A DNA stretch of 64,000 nt from an uncultured Flavobacteriales bacterium (GTDB lineage: Bacteria > Bacteroidota > Bacteroidia > CAIKAF01): NCBI GenBank assembly GCA_903825395.1, contig CAIKAF010000003.1:1-64000 (forward strand), read 5' to 3'. Position 1 is the stretch's first letter. Every line of letters starts with the position of its first letter. This document shows, piece after piece, positions 36,440 through 45,761 of the stretch. The position numbers were made by a program, and so were the translations under genes. The notes under the pieces were generated by a model, which searched no databases, was not told where the DNA came from, and saw only the letters and a program-made list of their open reading frames with translations.

Positions 36440-37909
36440 TCAAAGCCCGGAGGGCAGGTACAGCAACCGACCGTTTTCAAACCCGATAATTCGCACCTGG
36501 CGGTTGATCCCGGCTTTTCCACTTTGGGCATTGCGACTAAAATCAAACCGCTGTGGCACACCATCCAACGATTTTTCCTGAAGAGATAGCATCCAATCTG
36601 AATCGCCTGCACCAGCATATTTTTGGAAAAGGAAGGAAGCCAGATGATATCCCATTTCCGAGTAAGAATCAGGCCAGGCATGAAAAATAGCTTTGTACTT
36701 TTCAGGCCACGCTGTTTGATCCAATGGATATTCTATAAAATGCGAAGGAGCTACAATTTGAACATTGAATTTTTGATAGTATCCCACCTCCATAACCTGA
36801 AAGGCAAGCCAATCGTCAGAAACCAACAAATGAAGGTTTCGTCCTGAGACAGAGGAACGGGTTAATCCGGTCAGTAAATTTCGAATCTTCAATTCATTTG
36901 AAACCATAAGTACCACCAACGCTTCGCGTCCGCCAGAAGTTTGGGCGGCAATGGAGGCACCTGTGGCCTCACAAACAGAAAAAGGTACTCCCCCAGCCTT
37001 TAATCCCAAAATAACTTTACTCCTCAACACACTGTCTTTCCCACCACCCGATTTGGCCATCACTATAGAATGGGTAGGATTGGATTTATGGTAGTTGATA
37101 ATGTGCCATGTCCAGGCCTCAATATCGGTTTGGTTTACCTTGAATTCAAATTCAGACTTTGGTTCCCATTGTTTTGAAAAAGGAGAAAATACTGGAATAT
37201 TTTTTCGGGTAAATTGCTCGCTGATTCTGGAATAATTTTGAGAAAGGAAGGGCCCAATAACAGCTGTTGGAGCAAAGCCCAAAGAAGATGCCCCCGATTC
37301 AAATTCGTTAAATACATGCATTGAAATCCCTTGGGGCAAACTGTCTTCCCATTCGGCCATAGCCAGTTGAACACCCTCCATAAACGAAACCGCCGCTTCA
37401 AAATATTCAGGTTTTTCTTTATCAAATGGAGCAAATAAGCCAAGGTTGAATTTTCCGGTAGATCCTTTGCTCGTCTTTTTAATCGAAGGTTTTGGAGCTT
37501 CCATTGAAGCCTCATGTATGGGCTCAGGAAGCCGCAATCGAAGGCCTTCTTTCAATCCACCTTGTACCCCAGGGTTTAACCCCATTAGGGCATCGACGGT
37601 ACATTTATACCGTTGCGCAATCCCATACCAGGTTTCGCCCGCCACAACATAATGCTGCCTGCTTTCTTCTATCTTCACTTCTGCACCTTGATTCACCGCC
37701 GATTTTGGAATACAAACCGAAACGCCCTCACGCAGTGGAAGATCTATGTTGGGATTGGCCGAGAGGAGTTGATCTACTGTGCAACCGTTTGTTTTTGAGA
37801 TTCCATACAGGGTTTCTCCTTTCACTACCTGATGCCAACGCACACATTCCTGAGCATTCAACATGCTCAAAAAGAACAAAGCAAAAACTACAAGAATAAG
37901 ACGTTGCAT
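36440..37909 (-). CDS. LysM protein fused to a periplasmic-binding-protein-like domain
   Basis: 489 residues. Signal peptide (about 1-20), two LysM domains (about 24-68, HQVVKGETLYGISK; and about 86-129, HYVVAGETWYGIAQ), a basic linker, then a type I periplasmic binding fold (about 155-480, with VIGPFLSQNYSRI, IVMAKSGGGKDSVL and APSHFIEYPL). LysM binds peptidoglycan; the second domain resembles branched-chain amino acid or LpoA-like binding proteins. LpoA-like control of wall synthases is one attractive guess. It lies 26 nt below guaA. Confidence 0.8.
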   Translation of the reverse strand: MQRLILVVFALFFLSMLNAQECVRWHQVVKGETLYGISKTNGCTVDQLLSANPNIDLPLREGVSVCIPKSAVNQGAEVKIEESRQHYVVAGETWYGIAQRYKCTVDALMGLNPGVQGGLKEGLRLRLPEPIHEASMEAPKPSIKKTSKGSTGKFNLGLFAPFDKEKPEYFEAAVSFMEGVQLAMAEWEDSLPQGISMHVFNEFESGASSLGFAPTAVIGPFLSQNYSRISEQFTRKNIPVFSPFSKQWEPKSEFEFKVNQTDIEAWTWHIINYHKSNPTHSIVMAKSGGGKDSVLRSKVILGLKAGGVPFSVCEATGASIAAQTSGGREALVVLMVSNELKIRNLLTGLTRSSVSGRNLHLLVSDDWLAFQVMEVGYYQKFNVQIVAPSHFIEYPLDQTAWPEKYKAIFHAWPDSYSEMGYHLASFLFQKYAGAGDSDWMLSLQEKSLDGVPQRFDFSRNAQSGKAGINRQVRIIGFENGRLLYLPSGL

Positions 37910-37913
37910 GGGT

Positions 37914-37921
37914 TAAAGGTA
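37914..37921 (-). promoter_or_regulatory. -7-like box TACCTTTA, 4 nt from the LysM gene ATG
   Basis: Same one-mismatch box and same 4-nt spacing as before hpt. It lies in the short gap after guaA. Confidence 0.35.
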
Positions 37922-37935
37922 GAAATAATCAAAAA

Positions 37936-39471
37936 TCATTCCCATTCTATGGTAGCCGGTGGTTTGGAACTTATATCGTACACTACCCGATTTACTCCGC
38001 GCACTTGATTGATTATTTTATTGGCTACCCGTTTTAAAAATCCCTCTGGAAATTCAAAAACATCTGCGGTCATTCCATCGGTACTGGTTACGGCTCGTAA
38101 AGCAATGGCCTTTTCATAGGTTCGCTCATCACCCATTACTCCCACCGACTGAACGGGCAACAAAATGGCACCGGCTTGCCAAATCAAATCATAGAGCTGA
38201 TTATCACGCAGCATTTGAATATAAATCGCATCTGCCTCTTGCAGGATTCGGATGTTCTCGGCATTAACTTCCCCTAAACACCGAATCGCCAATCCGGGCC
38301 CTGGAAAGGGCTGGCGTTGAATAAAAGAGGAAGGAATGCCCAAGGCCAATCCTACCCTACGGACTTCATCCTTGAACAGCGACCGCAAGGGTTCTACCAA
38401 GCTCATGTTCATGGCCGCCGGCAATCCTCCAACATTGTGGTGGCTTTTTATGGTTACAGATGGACCTGTTACAGAAACAGATTCAATTACATCCGGGTAA
38501 ATGGTACCTTGAGCCAGCCAGTGGATATCAACGGGCAGCGATTTGGCTTCAGATTCAAACACCCGAATAAATTGTTCTCCAATTATTTTTCTCTTTTTTT
38601 CAGGATCGGTAACTCCTGCAAGCGCCCCTAGAAAAACATCTGCAGCATCGGCTTTTCGGACGGAAAGCCCTAAGGTAGCGTACATCTGCATGACCTGTTC
38701 TGATTCATCTTTCCGAAGCAATCCATTGTCTACAAAAATGCAATGCAATCGATCTCCGATGGCACGGCTCAGTAATATAGCTGCCACGGTGGAGTCTACC
38801 CCGCCGCTTAAGGCCAAAATAACGTGATCGTTCCCAACCTGTACCTGAATTTTTTGAATGGTTTCATCAATAAAGTGGCCCTCCGTCCAATCTCCAGCAC
38901 AACCGCAAACCAAATAAACAAAATTTTGAAGAATACGTGCTCCGTCTTGACTATGAACTACTTCCGGATGAAACTGAAGGCCAAACCACTGTTCTTCCTG
39001 ATGCTGAAATGCGGCTACAGGTATCTCTGGTGTTTTGGCTATGCATTGAAATCCTTCAGGTAAATGCTGAATGCTATCCCCATGCGACATCCAAACGGTT
39101 CTACCCGTTTCAAGGTCGGCCAACAACCTACTGTTTAAGCTAATTTCTAAGGTTGCAGGACCGTATTCCCTTTGCTTGGATGCTGAAACTGTGCCACCAT
39201 GCGCATGTACCATCCATTGAGCTCCATAGCAAATCCCTAAAACGGGAACACCAATATGCATCCATTCCGAAGAAGGGATTAGGGGGGAGTCCTGCCGAAC
39301 AGATGCGGGACTTCCTGACAATACAATTCCCTTAAGTCCTGAAGTATCAAATTGGCTAGGATCTAAATAAAAGGGTACAATTTCACAGTACACTTGAAGT
39401 TCACGAAGCCTTCGAGCAATCAATTGAGTGTATTGCGATCCGAAATCTAAAATCAGAATTTTCTCGGCCAT
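37936..39471 (-). CDS. guaA: GMP synthase (glutamine-hydrolysing)
   Basis: 511 residues. Class I glutaminase domain with GICYGAQ (nucleophile Cys81) and FHPEVVHS, then the ATP pyrophosphatase with LSGGVDST (about residue 228) and the C-terminal dimer domain with IDFxx-like ending [10 protein letters not shown]. It converts XMP to GMP. It follows the OmpA gene by 13 nt. Confidence 0.96.
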   Translation of the reverse strand: MAEKILILDFGSQYTQLIARRLRELQVYCEIVPFYLDPSQFDTSGLKGIVLSGSPASVRQDSPLIPSSEWMHIGVPVLGICYGAQWMVHAHGGTVSASKQREYGPATLEISLNSRLLADLETGRTVWMSHGDSIQHLPEGFQCIAKTPEIPVAAFQHQEEQWFGLQFHPEVVHSQDGARILQNFVYLVCGCAGDWTEGHFIDETIQKIQVQVGNDHVILALSGGVDSTVAAILLSRAIGDRLHCIFVDNGLLRKDESEQVMQMYATLGLSVRKADAADVFLGALAGVTDPEKKRKIIGEQFIRVFESEAKSLPVDIHWLAQGTIYPDVIESVSVTGPSVTIKSHHNVGGLPAAMNMSLVEPLRSLFKDEVRRVGLALGIPSSFIQRQPFPGPGLAIRCLGEVNAENIRILQEADAIYIQMLRDNQLYDLIWQAGAILLPVQSVGVMGDERTYEKAIALRAVTSTDGMTADVFEFPEGFLKRVANKIINQVRGVNRVVYDISSKPPATIEWE

Positions 39472-39484
39472 AGAAAAATAGGAA

Positions 39485-41437
39485 TTAAGGCTTTCGTATT
39501 ACAAATTCTGTGCGCCGATTTCGAGCACGTCCTTCGGCTGTTGAATTGCTATCCAAGGGTTTTGAAGCACCAAATCCCTGGGCTTCAATTCGGTTGGAGG
39601 CAATGCCCAGGTTCAAAAGGAAGCTTTTTACGGCATTGGCCCGTTCAGCAGATAGAGCTAAATTTTTAGCTGCATCGCCCACATTGTCGGTATGGCCATG
39701 AATGGCAATTTGAATGCCTGAATTTTTTGTCAACCAGCGCGAGAAGGCTTTCAAATAGGTTTTGGCTTTCGAGCTCAGCTCTATGCTGTTGGTTTCAAAG
39801 TACAATTCCGACAAATTAAAGGCAGCTCCTGCTCCCACTTTCCCTGTAACCAGAGCAATGGTATCTGCAGTTGCCTCCGGATTCACCAATTTGGCTGAAA
39901 ATGCCAGACCAGGACTCTCTACAGAAACAGAATACTCCTCGTTCTTTTTCAGGATAGCCACAAATTCCCCATCCCGTTGATCGGCCTCAATGCTTGTTTT
40001 GCTTTGAGTGGTTTCATTAAAAATTTCAATGCTTCCTCCCATCCGTTGCCCATCGGTGTCTTTCAGTACACCACGAACCACCACCACTTCAGCGGGTCTG
40101 GCCTCCTCATACAAATCAAATGAAAACACATCCAATCCCCCCAAGCCTACAGGCTTCCCCGTTTTGTCGCTTAAATTGTTGGAAGAAAAATACCCTGTTT
40201 TCCCATCAAGTGAAACAAAGAAACTGACTTCATCGGCTTCGGTATTGATTGGATTTCCTAGGTTGACGGGCTTTTCCCAACTACCATCTGCCTTTCGCCG
40301 GGTAAAAAAGACATCATAGCCTCCAATATTCTCATGTCCTTTTGAAGAAAAATAAAGGGTTTGAGAATCGGAGTGCAAAAAGGGAGTCAGTTCATTTTTA
40401 TCTGTGTTCAACACCGGACCTAGGTTCTTTGGAGCTCCCCATGCTTTGGTTTCAGGATTACGTTCTGAAATGTATAAATCGGTTCCCCCGATGCCTCCAG
40501 GCCGGTTGGATGTAAAAATCAAGGTGTTCCCATCGTAGGAAATGGTGGGTTGCGAATCCCAATGCGCTGAATTAACAGCTTGGCTTATGCGCTGCAAATC
40601 AGACCAGCGGTAGCCTTCCCAAGTGCTAAACCATAAATCACAGGCCTGATATTCATTGTTGGGACATACCACAAAATACATGATTTTGTTATCGGCGGTC
40701 AATGCGGCTGCTCCATTGGTATGGCCTTGATTAAAGGGGCTTACCATTTCCTCTCCCTTTGACCAGCGGTTGTTGCCCAAAGCGGTAGATCGGTAAAACA
40801 CCTCTACACCCAACGGAGCCTTGGCCACTGTTCCTGAAAAACCACTTGGACTTCGGTTTTCTTTCCGGGTAAAAAATAAAAACTGATTGTCGGGAGACAA
40901 TGAGGCTGAATATTCGTCCCCTGAAGTACATACGCCCTCAACAAATGTTGGATTAAAGGCCACAGATTGCTTGAAAAGGTTGATTTTTTTCTTCAAATCC
41001 GGCAACATTGCCTTAGCCTCTTCGTAATGCGCATCTGAAATATCATCTCGCTTTAAAAACTGTTCAAAGGCTTGAACCGCCAATGAAAATTCCTTGGCTT
41101 CGGCATACCCTTTGCCCAAAAAGTAGAACACATCAGGATGGTAGCCCGGACAGGCCTCGGCAACTTCTTTAAATCGCTCCAGTGCTTCGGCTTGCATATT
41201 ATTGACCCAGGCCCTTCTGCCCAACTCCCACGCTGCTGCATAGTGTGTGGGTTCAACTTCCAAGGCCTTTCTGAGCAGCATGCGCGCTTCGCCGGCCACA
41301 TCTGATTTCAATGCCTTTTTGTAGAGCTTATCGGCTTCCTTATTGGTCAACTCGGCACAGCCCTCGGCATTTGTTTTTTGCGCGTGTAAGGGCATGGAAA
41401 CGGAAATGATCAACAGGAATGCAAGATGAAATCGCAT
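39485..41437 (-). CDS. OmpA-family protein with TPR and PD40 beta-propeller
   Basis: 650 residues. Signal peptide (about 1-19), TPR units (about 25-155), WD40-like PD40 repeats (about 165-420, with [30 protein letters not shown] and [21 protein letters not shown] in pieces), a carboxypeptidase-regulatory-like segment (about 450-530) and a C-terminal OmpA domain ([13 protein letters not shown] ... HTDNVGD ... [11 protein letters not shown]). This build is common in Bacteroidota, where OmpA anchors the outer membrane to peptidoglycan. Some relatives accompany T9SS functions. Confidence 0.9.
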   Translation of the reverse strand: MRFHLAFLLIISVSMPLHAQKTNAEGCAELTNKEADKLYKKALKSDVAGEARMLLRKALEVEPTHYAAAWELGRRAWVNNMQAEALERFKEVAEACPGYHPDVFYFLGKGYAEAKEFSLAVQAFEQFLKRDDISDAHYEEAKAMLPDLKKKINLFKQSVAFNPTFVEGVCTSGDEYSASLSPDNQFLFFTRKENRSPSGFSGTVAKAPLGVEVFYRSTALGNNRWSKGEEMVSPFNQGHTNGAAALTADNKIMYFVVCPNNEYQACDLWFSTWEGYRWSDLQRISQAVNSAHWDSQPTISYDGNTLIFTSNRPGGIGGTDLYISERNPETKAWGAPKNLGPVLNTDKNELTPFLHSDSQTLYFSSKGHENIGGYDVFFTRRKADGSWEKPVNLGNPINTEADEVSFFVSLDGKTGYFSSNNLSDKTGKPVGLGGLDVFSFDLYEEARPAEVVVVRGVLKDTDGQRMGGSIEIFNETTQSKTSIEADQRDGEFVAILKKNEEYSVSVESPGLAFSAKLVNPEATADTIALVTGKVGAGAAFNLSELYFETNSIELSSKAKTYLKAFSRWLTKNSGIQIAIHGHTDNVGDAAKNLALSAERANAVKSFLLNLGIASNRIEAQGFGASKPLDSNSTAEGRARNRRTEFVIRKP

Positions 41438-41463
41438 GAAAATACCAGTTTTTTAAAGGCCTT

Positions 41464-41471
41464 CAAAAGTA
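41464..41471 (-). promoter_or_regulatory. -7 box TACTTTTG of the OmpA gene
   Basis: CAAAAGTA on plus, 26 nt upstream of ATG 41437 on minus. Consensus -7, no -33. Confidence 0.4.
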
Positions 41472-41540
41472 CAATTCTAACAGGTATCAAACGGAGGGTA
41501 CTTCACAAAATTGCTTAAACAGGCATTTGTGAATAATTTG

Positions 41541-41648
41541 GTGTTGAATCCAAAATAAAGTCAGATTCCAACACAAGCATTTGGCACTTTCTGAATTTAA
41601 AATCCTTATCAATAGAAGGACTGAAATTCAGCAACTTAATGATTTTTT
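41541..41648 (+). ncRNA. Possible structured RNA upstream of tRNA-Lys
   Basis: Two neighbouring hairpins in a gene-free gap: GTGTTGAATC (41541-41550) with its near-complement at 41564-41574 (one bulge), then CTGAATTT/AAATTCAG (41591-41598/41624-41631) enclosing TCCTT/AAGGA. A T6 tract follows at 41643. A promoter-like TTG (41511), 20 nt, TAATTTG (41534) precedes, but its box is one base short and its start would clip the first stem. Weak candidate. Confidence 0.3.
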
Positions 41649-41658
41649 GAGCATTTTT

Positions 41659-41689
41659 TTGCTCACTTAGGTATTTTACCCTACATTTG
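41659..41689 (+). promoter_or_regulatory. tRNA-Lys promoter
   Basis: TTG at 41659-41661, exactly 20 nt, then TACATTTG at 41682-41689; a full Bacteroidota promoter 19 nt before the tRNA. Confidence 0.75.
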
Positions 41690-41708
41690 CACTCCGATTT
41701 TAAAGCCT

Positions 41709-41781
41709 GAATCCTTAGCTCAGTTGGCAGAGCACAACACTTTTAATGTTGGGGTCCTGGGTTCGAGCCCCAGAGGATTCA
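41709..41781 (+). tRNA. tRNA-Lys (anticodon TTT)
   Basis: 73 nt cloverleaf. Acceptor stem GAATCCT/AGGATTC, D arm with TTAGCTCAGTTGGCAGAGC, anticodon arm CAACA-CTTTTAA-TGTTG with anticodon TTT, T arm GGTTCGAGCCCC, discriminator A. CCA is not encoded. A terminator follows directly. Confidence 0.97.
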
Positions 41782-41783
41782 CT

Positions 41784-41809
41784 AAACCGCCGAAAGGCGG
41801 TTTTTTTTT
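41784..41809 (+). terminator. Terminator of tRNA-Lys
   Basis: AAACCGCC/GGCGGTTT stem around a GAAA loop with nine or more T. Confidence 0.9.
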
Positions 41810-41871
41810 GCCTCCGTTTTTCCTACCTTCGCGGCACATCATTCTTTGCACGACAAACACGGATTTTCATT

Positions 41872-44574
41872 ATGAATCAAGATTTATTTACCACCAAGCG
41901 CCAGTTGAGCACCAAGGCCGGAACCGTTTCGTTTTATAGCTTGAAAGCCCTGGAAGAACAAGGCCATTCCATTCAAAATTTACCCTACTCCATACGGGTT
42001 TTGATTGAAAATGCCCTGCGCAATTACGATGGATTGCGTGTGACCAAAGAAAATGTTGAAACCTACCTGAATTGGAAGCCTGAAAAATCAGATAAAGATG
42101 TACCATTCATGCCGGCCCGCGTTTTGCTTCAGGATTTTACCGGAGTTCCTTGTGTGGTAGATTTGGCATCACTGCGCGCTGAAGCCGGCCGCAAAGGAAA
42201 AGATGTATCTAAAATCAATCCCCTGATTCCGGTTGATTTGGTCATAGACCACTCGGTTCAAGTAGAATATTTCGGTACATCCGATGCGCTTAAAAAGAAT
42301 GTTGATTTGGAATTTGAACGCAACGGAGAACGGTATGAATTATTAAAATGGGCCCAAAAGGCATTTGATAATTTTACCGCTGTGCCTCCGGGAATGGGCA
42401 TTTGCCATCAGGTGAACCTTGAATTTTTAAGCAAAGGTGTCTTGGTCCGCGACGGTGTTGCTTTTCCAGATTCTTGCTTTGGAACCGATTCGCACACTCC
42501 TATGGTGAACGGAATTGGTGTAGTCGCTTGGGGTGTGGGTGGAATCGAAGCCGAGGCTGCGATGCTTGGCCAACCCTCCTACTTTATTTTGCCAGAGGTG
42601 GTTGGTCTGAAACTGACAGGCAAAATGCCCGCCGGTGTTACCGCCACCGATATGGTCTTGGCCATTACCGAAGCGCTGCGTAAGCACGGCGTGGTTGGAA
42701 AATTTGTGGAGGTTTTCGGCGAAGGTCTAGATACTTTAACCGTTCCCGACCGGGCTACCATTTCAAATATGTCTCCCGAATTCGGTTGCACCATCACTTA
42801 TTTCCCAGTCGATGGCCAAACCATTGAATACATGAAAAGAACCGCCCGCACCGACGAACAGGTGGAGTTGGTGGAAAACTATTGCAAGGAAAATTTATTG
42901 TGGAGAACAGGAAATGAAGCCATAACCTACTCCAGCTTGGTGGAAGTGAATTTATCTTCACTGGAACCCGCCGTTTCTGGCCCCAAACGCCCTCAAGACC
43001 GCATTTTGGTACGTGAACTCAATTCCAAAATTCAATCCATTTTAAATGAAAGCTTTCAGCGCAGTTATGTTCCGGTAGAAGCCAGGGCTGTTGAGTCAAC
43101 CCCTGGGCAGCTGCGGTCTGTACAGGTGAACGACGGAAATCATTCCTACCACTTGTCCGACGCATCGGTGGTCATTGCCGCCATTACCTCTTGCACCAAT
43201 ACCAGCAACCCTAGTGTTATGCTGGGCGCCGGACTTGTGGCTAAAAAAGCCATTGAAAAAGGCTTAGACGTAAAACCATGGGTTAAAACTTCCCTAGCTC
43301 CAGGTTCAAAGGTGGTAACCAGCTACCTCAGCAATGCCGGACTTCTACCCTATCTTGAGCAGCTTAAATTCCATGTGGTTGGTTACGGTTGCACTACCTG
43401 CATCGGGAATTCCGGAGCCCTGCCTCCGCACATTGCCAAAGCCGTTGAAGAAAACGATTTAGTGGTGTCTAGTGTGCTTTCCGGAAATAGAAATTTTGAA
43501 GCCCGGGTGCATCCGCAAGTGAAAATGAATTTCCTTGCTTCGCCCATGTTGGTGGTTGTGTATGCCATTGCCGGTCGCACTGACATCGACTTGACTACAG
43601 AGCCAATTGGAGTAGATAAAAACGGACAACCCGTAATGATGGCCGACATTTGGCCCAGCAATCAAGAAATTGCAGATTTACGAAATCAAGTGATTGTGCC
43701 TGAAGATTACAGAGCTACTTATGCCACCGTTTTCGATGGAGATGCCGATTGGCAAAACCTTAAAGCTCCGGAAGGCCAATTGTTCCAATGGAGTCCGAAT
43801 TCCACCTATGTGAAAGAGGCTCCCTTCTTCCAGGGCATTTCTGAAGAGGTAGCAGAACCCACTGACATTCTGAATGGCAAGGTGTTGTTGATGCTGGGCG
43901 ATAGCGTGACCACTGACCATATTTCACCTGCCGGTTCGTTTAAACCCGAAAGTCCTGCCGGATCTTACCTGATTAATTTGGGCGTAAACAAGGCTGATTT
44001 CAATTCCTACGGTGCACGCCGCGGCAACCACGAAGTAATGGTGCGCGGCACCTTTGCCAACGTCCGCATTAAAAACCAAATCGTTGAAAAAGAAGGTGGA
44101 TGGTCTTTGCATCAGCCCAGCGGCGAAGTGAGCAGCGTTTTTGAGGTGTCTGACCGCTACCAAAAAGAGGGCGTTCCTTTGGTGGTATTGGGCGGAAAAG
44201 AGTATGGCTCAGGCTCCAGCCGTGACTGGGCAGCAAAAGGCCCTAACTTATTGGGAATCAAAGTGGTTATTGCTGAAAGCTACGAACGCATTCACCGGTC
44301 AAATTTGGTGGGCATGGGCGTTCTTCCGCTTCAATTTTTAGAAGGTCAAAACGCCATGTCATTGGGCTTATCCGGACTGGAAACCTTCCATGTAATCGGC
44401 ATCAGCCAGGGCTTACAGCCTCAGCAGCAGCTCACCGTTCAGGCCCAAAAAAGCGATGGTACGCTGATCACGTTCCAGGCGCTTTCTCGCCTTGATTCCG
44501 AGATTGAGATTGCCTACTACAAAAACGGCGGCATTCTGCACTACGTCTTGCGCGACCTGCTCAAGCAAGCCTAA
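41872..44574 (+). CDS. acnA: Aconitate hydratase
   Basis: 900 residues from ATG 41872 (MNQDLFTTKRQL); the frame runs back into the tRNA, so the longer version is excluded. AcnA/IRP1 type. The 4Fe-4S ligands are in AITSCTNTSNP and YGCTTCIGNSG, and the C-terminal swivel domain has GSGSSRDWAAKGPNLLG. It interconverts citrate and isocitrate. A terminator follows, then GC-rich element copy 4. Confidence 0.96.
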   Translation: MNQDLFTTKRQLSTKAGTVSFYSLKALEEQGHSIQNLPYSIRVLIENALRNYDGLRVTKENVETYLNWKPEKSDKDVPFMPARVLLQDFTGVPCVVDLASLRAEAGRKGKDVSKINPLIPVDLVIDHSVQVEYFGTSDALKKNVDLEFERNGERYELLKWAQKAFDNFTAVPPGMGICHQVNLEFLSKGVLVRDGVAFPDSCFGTDSHTPMVNGIGVVAWGVGGIEAEAAMLGQPSYFILPEVVGLKLTGKMPAGVTATDMVLAITEALRKHGVVGKFVEVFGEGLDTLTVPDRATISNMSPEFGCTITYFPVDGQTIEYMKRTARTDEQVELVENYCKENLLWRTGNEAITYSSLVEVNLSSLEPAVSGPKRPQDRILVRELNSKIQSILNESFQRSYVPVEARAVESTPGQLRSVQVNDGNHSYHLSDASVVIAAITSCTNTSNPSVMLGAGLVAKKAIEKGLDVKPWVKTSLAPGSKVVTSYLSNAGLLPYLEQLKFHVVGYGCTTCIGNSGALPPHIAKAVEENDLVVSSVLSGNRNFEARVHPQVKMNFLASPMLVVVYAIAGRTDIDLTTEPIGVDKNGQPVMMADIWPSNQEIADLRNQVIVPEDYRATYATVFDGDADWQNLKAPEGQLFQWSPNSTYVKEAPFFQGISEEVAEPTDILNGKVLLMLGDSVTTDHISPAGSFKPESPAGSYLINLGVNKADFNSYGARRGNHEVMVRGTFANVRIKNQIVEKEGGWSLHQPSGEVSSVFEVSDRYQKEGVPLVVLGGKEYGSGSSRDWAAKGPNLLGIKVVIAESYERIHRSNLVGMGVLPLQFLEGQNAMSLGLSGLETFHVIGISQGLQPQQQLTVQAQKSDGTLITFQALSRLDSEIEIAYYKNGGILHYVLRDLLKQA

Positions 44575-44600
44575 TTTCGCCGTCCTTTTTTGTTTGTTCA

Positions 44601-44628
44601 ACGCCCGGTTCTGCCGGGTGTTTTTTTT
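44601..44628 (+). terminator. acnA terminator
   Basis: Stem CGCCCGG/CCGGGTG with a TTCTG loop and eight T; the GC-rich element begins a few bases later. Confidence 0.85.
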
Positions 44629-44630
44629 AT

Positions 44631-44782
44631 TTGGGCGGCAGACGGGCTTTCGCAGGTAGTCCGCGGTGGCCAAACGGGCTGGCTGCGGGCTGCGGTGGCT
44701 CCTAACGTCGCCTCCTCGCCGCGCGCCAGCTGCCGTTGGCCCCCTTGCGGGCAACCTTGCTCAATCCCTGCCGCAGGCGGCC
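44631..44782 (+). repeat. GC-rich interspersed element, copy 4
   Basis: Begins TTGGGCGGCAGACGGGCTTTC immediately after the acnA terminator T-run and ends CAATCCCTGCCGCAGG. Sense to both acnA and xerD. Very similar to copy 7 through most of its length. Confidence 0.75.
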
Positions 44783-44826
44783 TCCATCCAATTCCATCCC
44801 GCCATTCCTTTTCGGCACTGAATTCG

Positions 44827-44857
44827 TTGCAAGCTATGAATGGCCTGCGTACCTTTG
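44827..44857 (+). promoter_or_regulatory. xerD promoter
   Basis: TTG at 44827-44829, exactly 20 nt, TACCTTTG at 44850-44857, then 4 nt to ATG 44862. It is the clearest case in the window of a promoter placing transcription start at the start codon. Confidence 0.75.
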
Positions 44858-44861
44858 AGTT

Positions 44862-45761
44862 ATGCGAGGATCCCAAGAACTTGCCGATTCCTTTTATCGA
44901 TACTTACACCTGGAACAAGGTTTAAGCGACAATACATTGGAAGCCTACCAACGCGATGTACGAGCATGGCTTAGGTATTTGGAGCATACCCGGCAAGCCT
45001 TGGCCGAGGCCGAACTCCCTGCACTGCAACAGTACTTGGCCGAGCTCCTGGATTTGGGAATTTCGGCCCGAAGTCAAGCCCGCTTCATTTCCAGCCTTCG
45101 TGCATTTTATAGGTACCTGAGGCAAGAAAAATACAATTTCCCCGACCCAAGCCTCGACATTGAGATGCCCGAATTGGCCAAAACCCTCCCCCATTTCCTA
45201 GAAATTGAAGAGGTAGAATCCTTGCTCTCGGCCATCAACCGCAGCAGCCCGGACGGATTGCGCGACCATGCTATGTTTCTGCTGCTGTATGCCTGTGGGC
45301 TCCGCGTTTCTGAACTGGTGGCCTTAAAGTGCTCTATGCTGTATTTTTCTGACGGATTTATTCGGGTGATCGGCAAAGGCGATAAAGAACGGCTGGTGCC
45401 CATTGCCCCGGAAGCCATTGCCGCCATCAACTCCTACATGACCACGGCACGCAATCAAATTCGAATCCAACCCGGTTTTCAAGATGTTCTGTTCTTGAAT
45501 CGGCGTGGAAAACAAATTACCCGTCAATGGGTCTTTTTAAGCTTAAAGAAATACCTAAACCTGGCCGGCATTCAAAAGCCAATCAGTCCACACTCCCTTC
45601 GGCATTCCTTTGCAACGCATTTAATTGAAGGCGGTGCCGATTTGAGAGTGGTTCAGGAGCTGCTGGGGCATTCCTCCATAACCACCACCGAAATATACAC
45701 CCACATGGATCGAAGTTTCTTAAAAGAGCAACTCATTGAATTTCACCCATGGAACAAGTAA
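44862..45761 (+). CDS. xerD: Tyrosine recombinase XerD
   Basis: 299 residues: an N-terminal SAM-like DNA-binding domain (about 1-90) and a catalytic domain with Arg148 (ACGLRVSEL), Lys172, His244 and Arg247 (HSLRHSF), His270 and nucleophile Tyr279 (TTTEIYTH). It is the housekeeping recombinase that resolves chromosome dimers at dif with XerC. It overlaps the next gene by 13 nt. I see no mobile element around it. Confidence 0.92.
   Translation: MRGSQELADSFYRYLHLEQGLSDNTLEAYQRDVRAWLRYLEHTRQALAEAELPALQQYLAELLDLGISARSQARFISSLRAFYRYLRQEKYNFPDPSLDIEMPELAKTLPHFLEIEEVESLLSAINRSSPDGLRDHAMFLLLYACGLRVSELVALKCSMLYFSDGFIRVIGKGDKERLVPIAPEAIAAINSYMTTARNQIRIQPGFQDVLFLNRRGKQITRQWVFLSLKKYLNLAGIQKPISPHSLRHSFATHLIEGGADLRVVQELLGHSSITTTEIYTHMDRSFLKEQLIEFHPWNK

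Noticed and set aside
41746-41871. Longer N-terminus for aconitase
   Set aside because: It starts inside tRNA-Lys and crosses its terminator.
44862-45761. XerD-like recombinase as a phage or integron integrase
   Set aside because: It has XerD length and motifs, sits in housekeeping context with its own promoter and no attachment site repeats are seen nearby.
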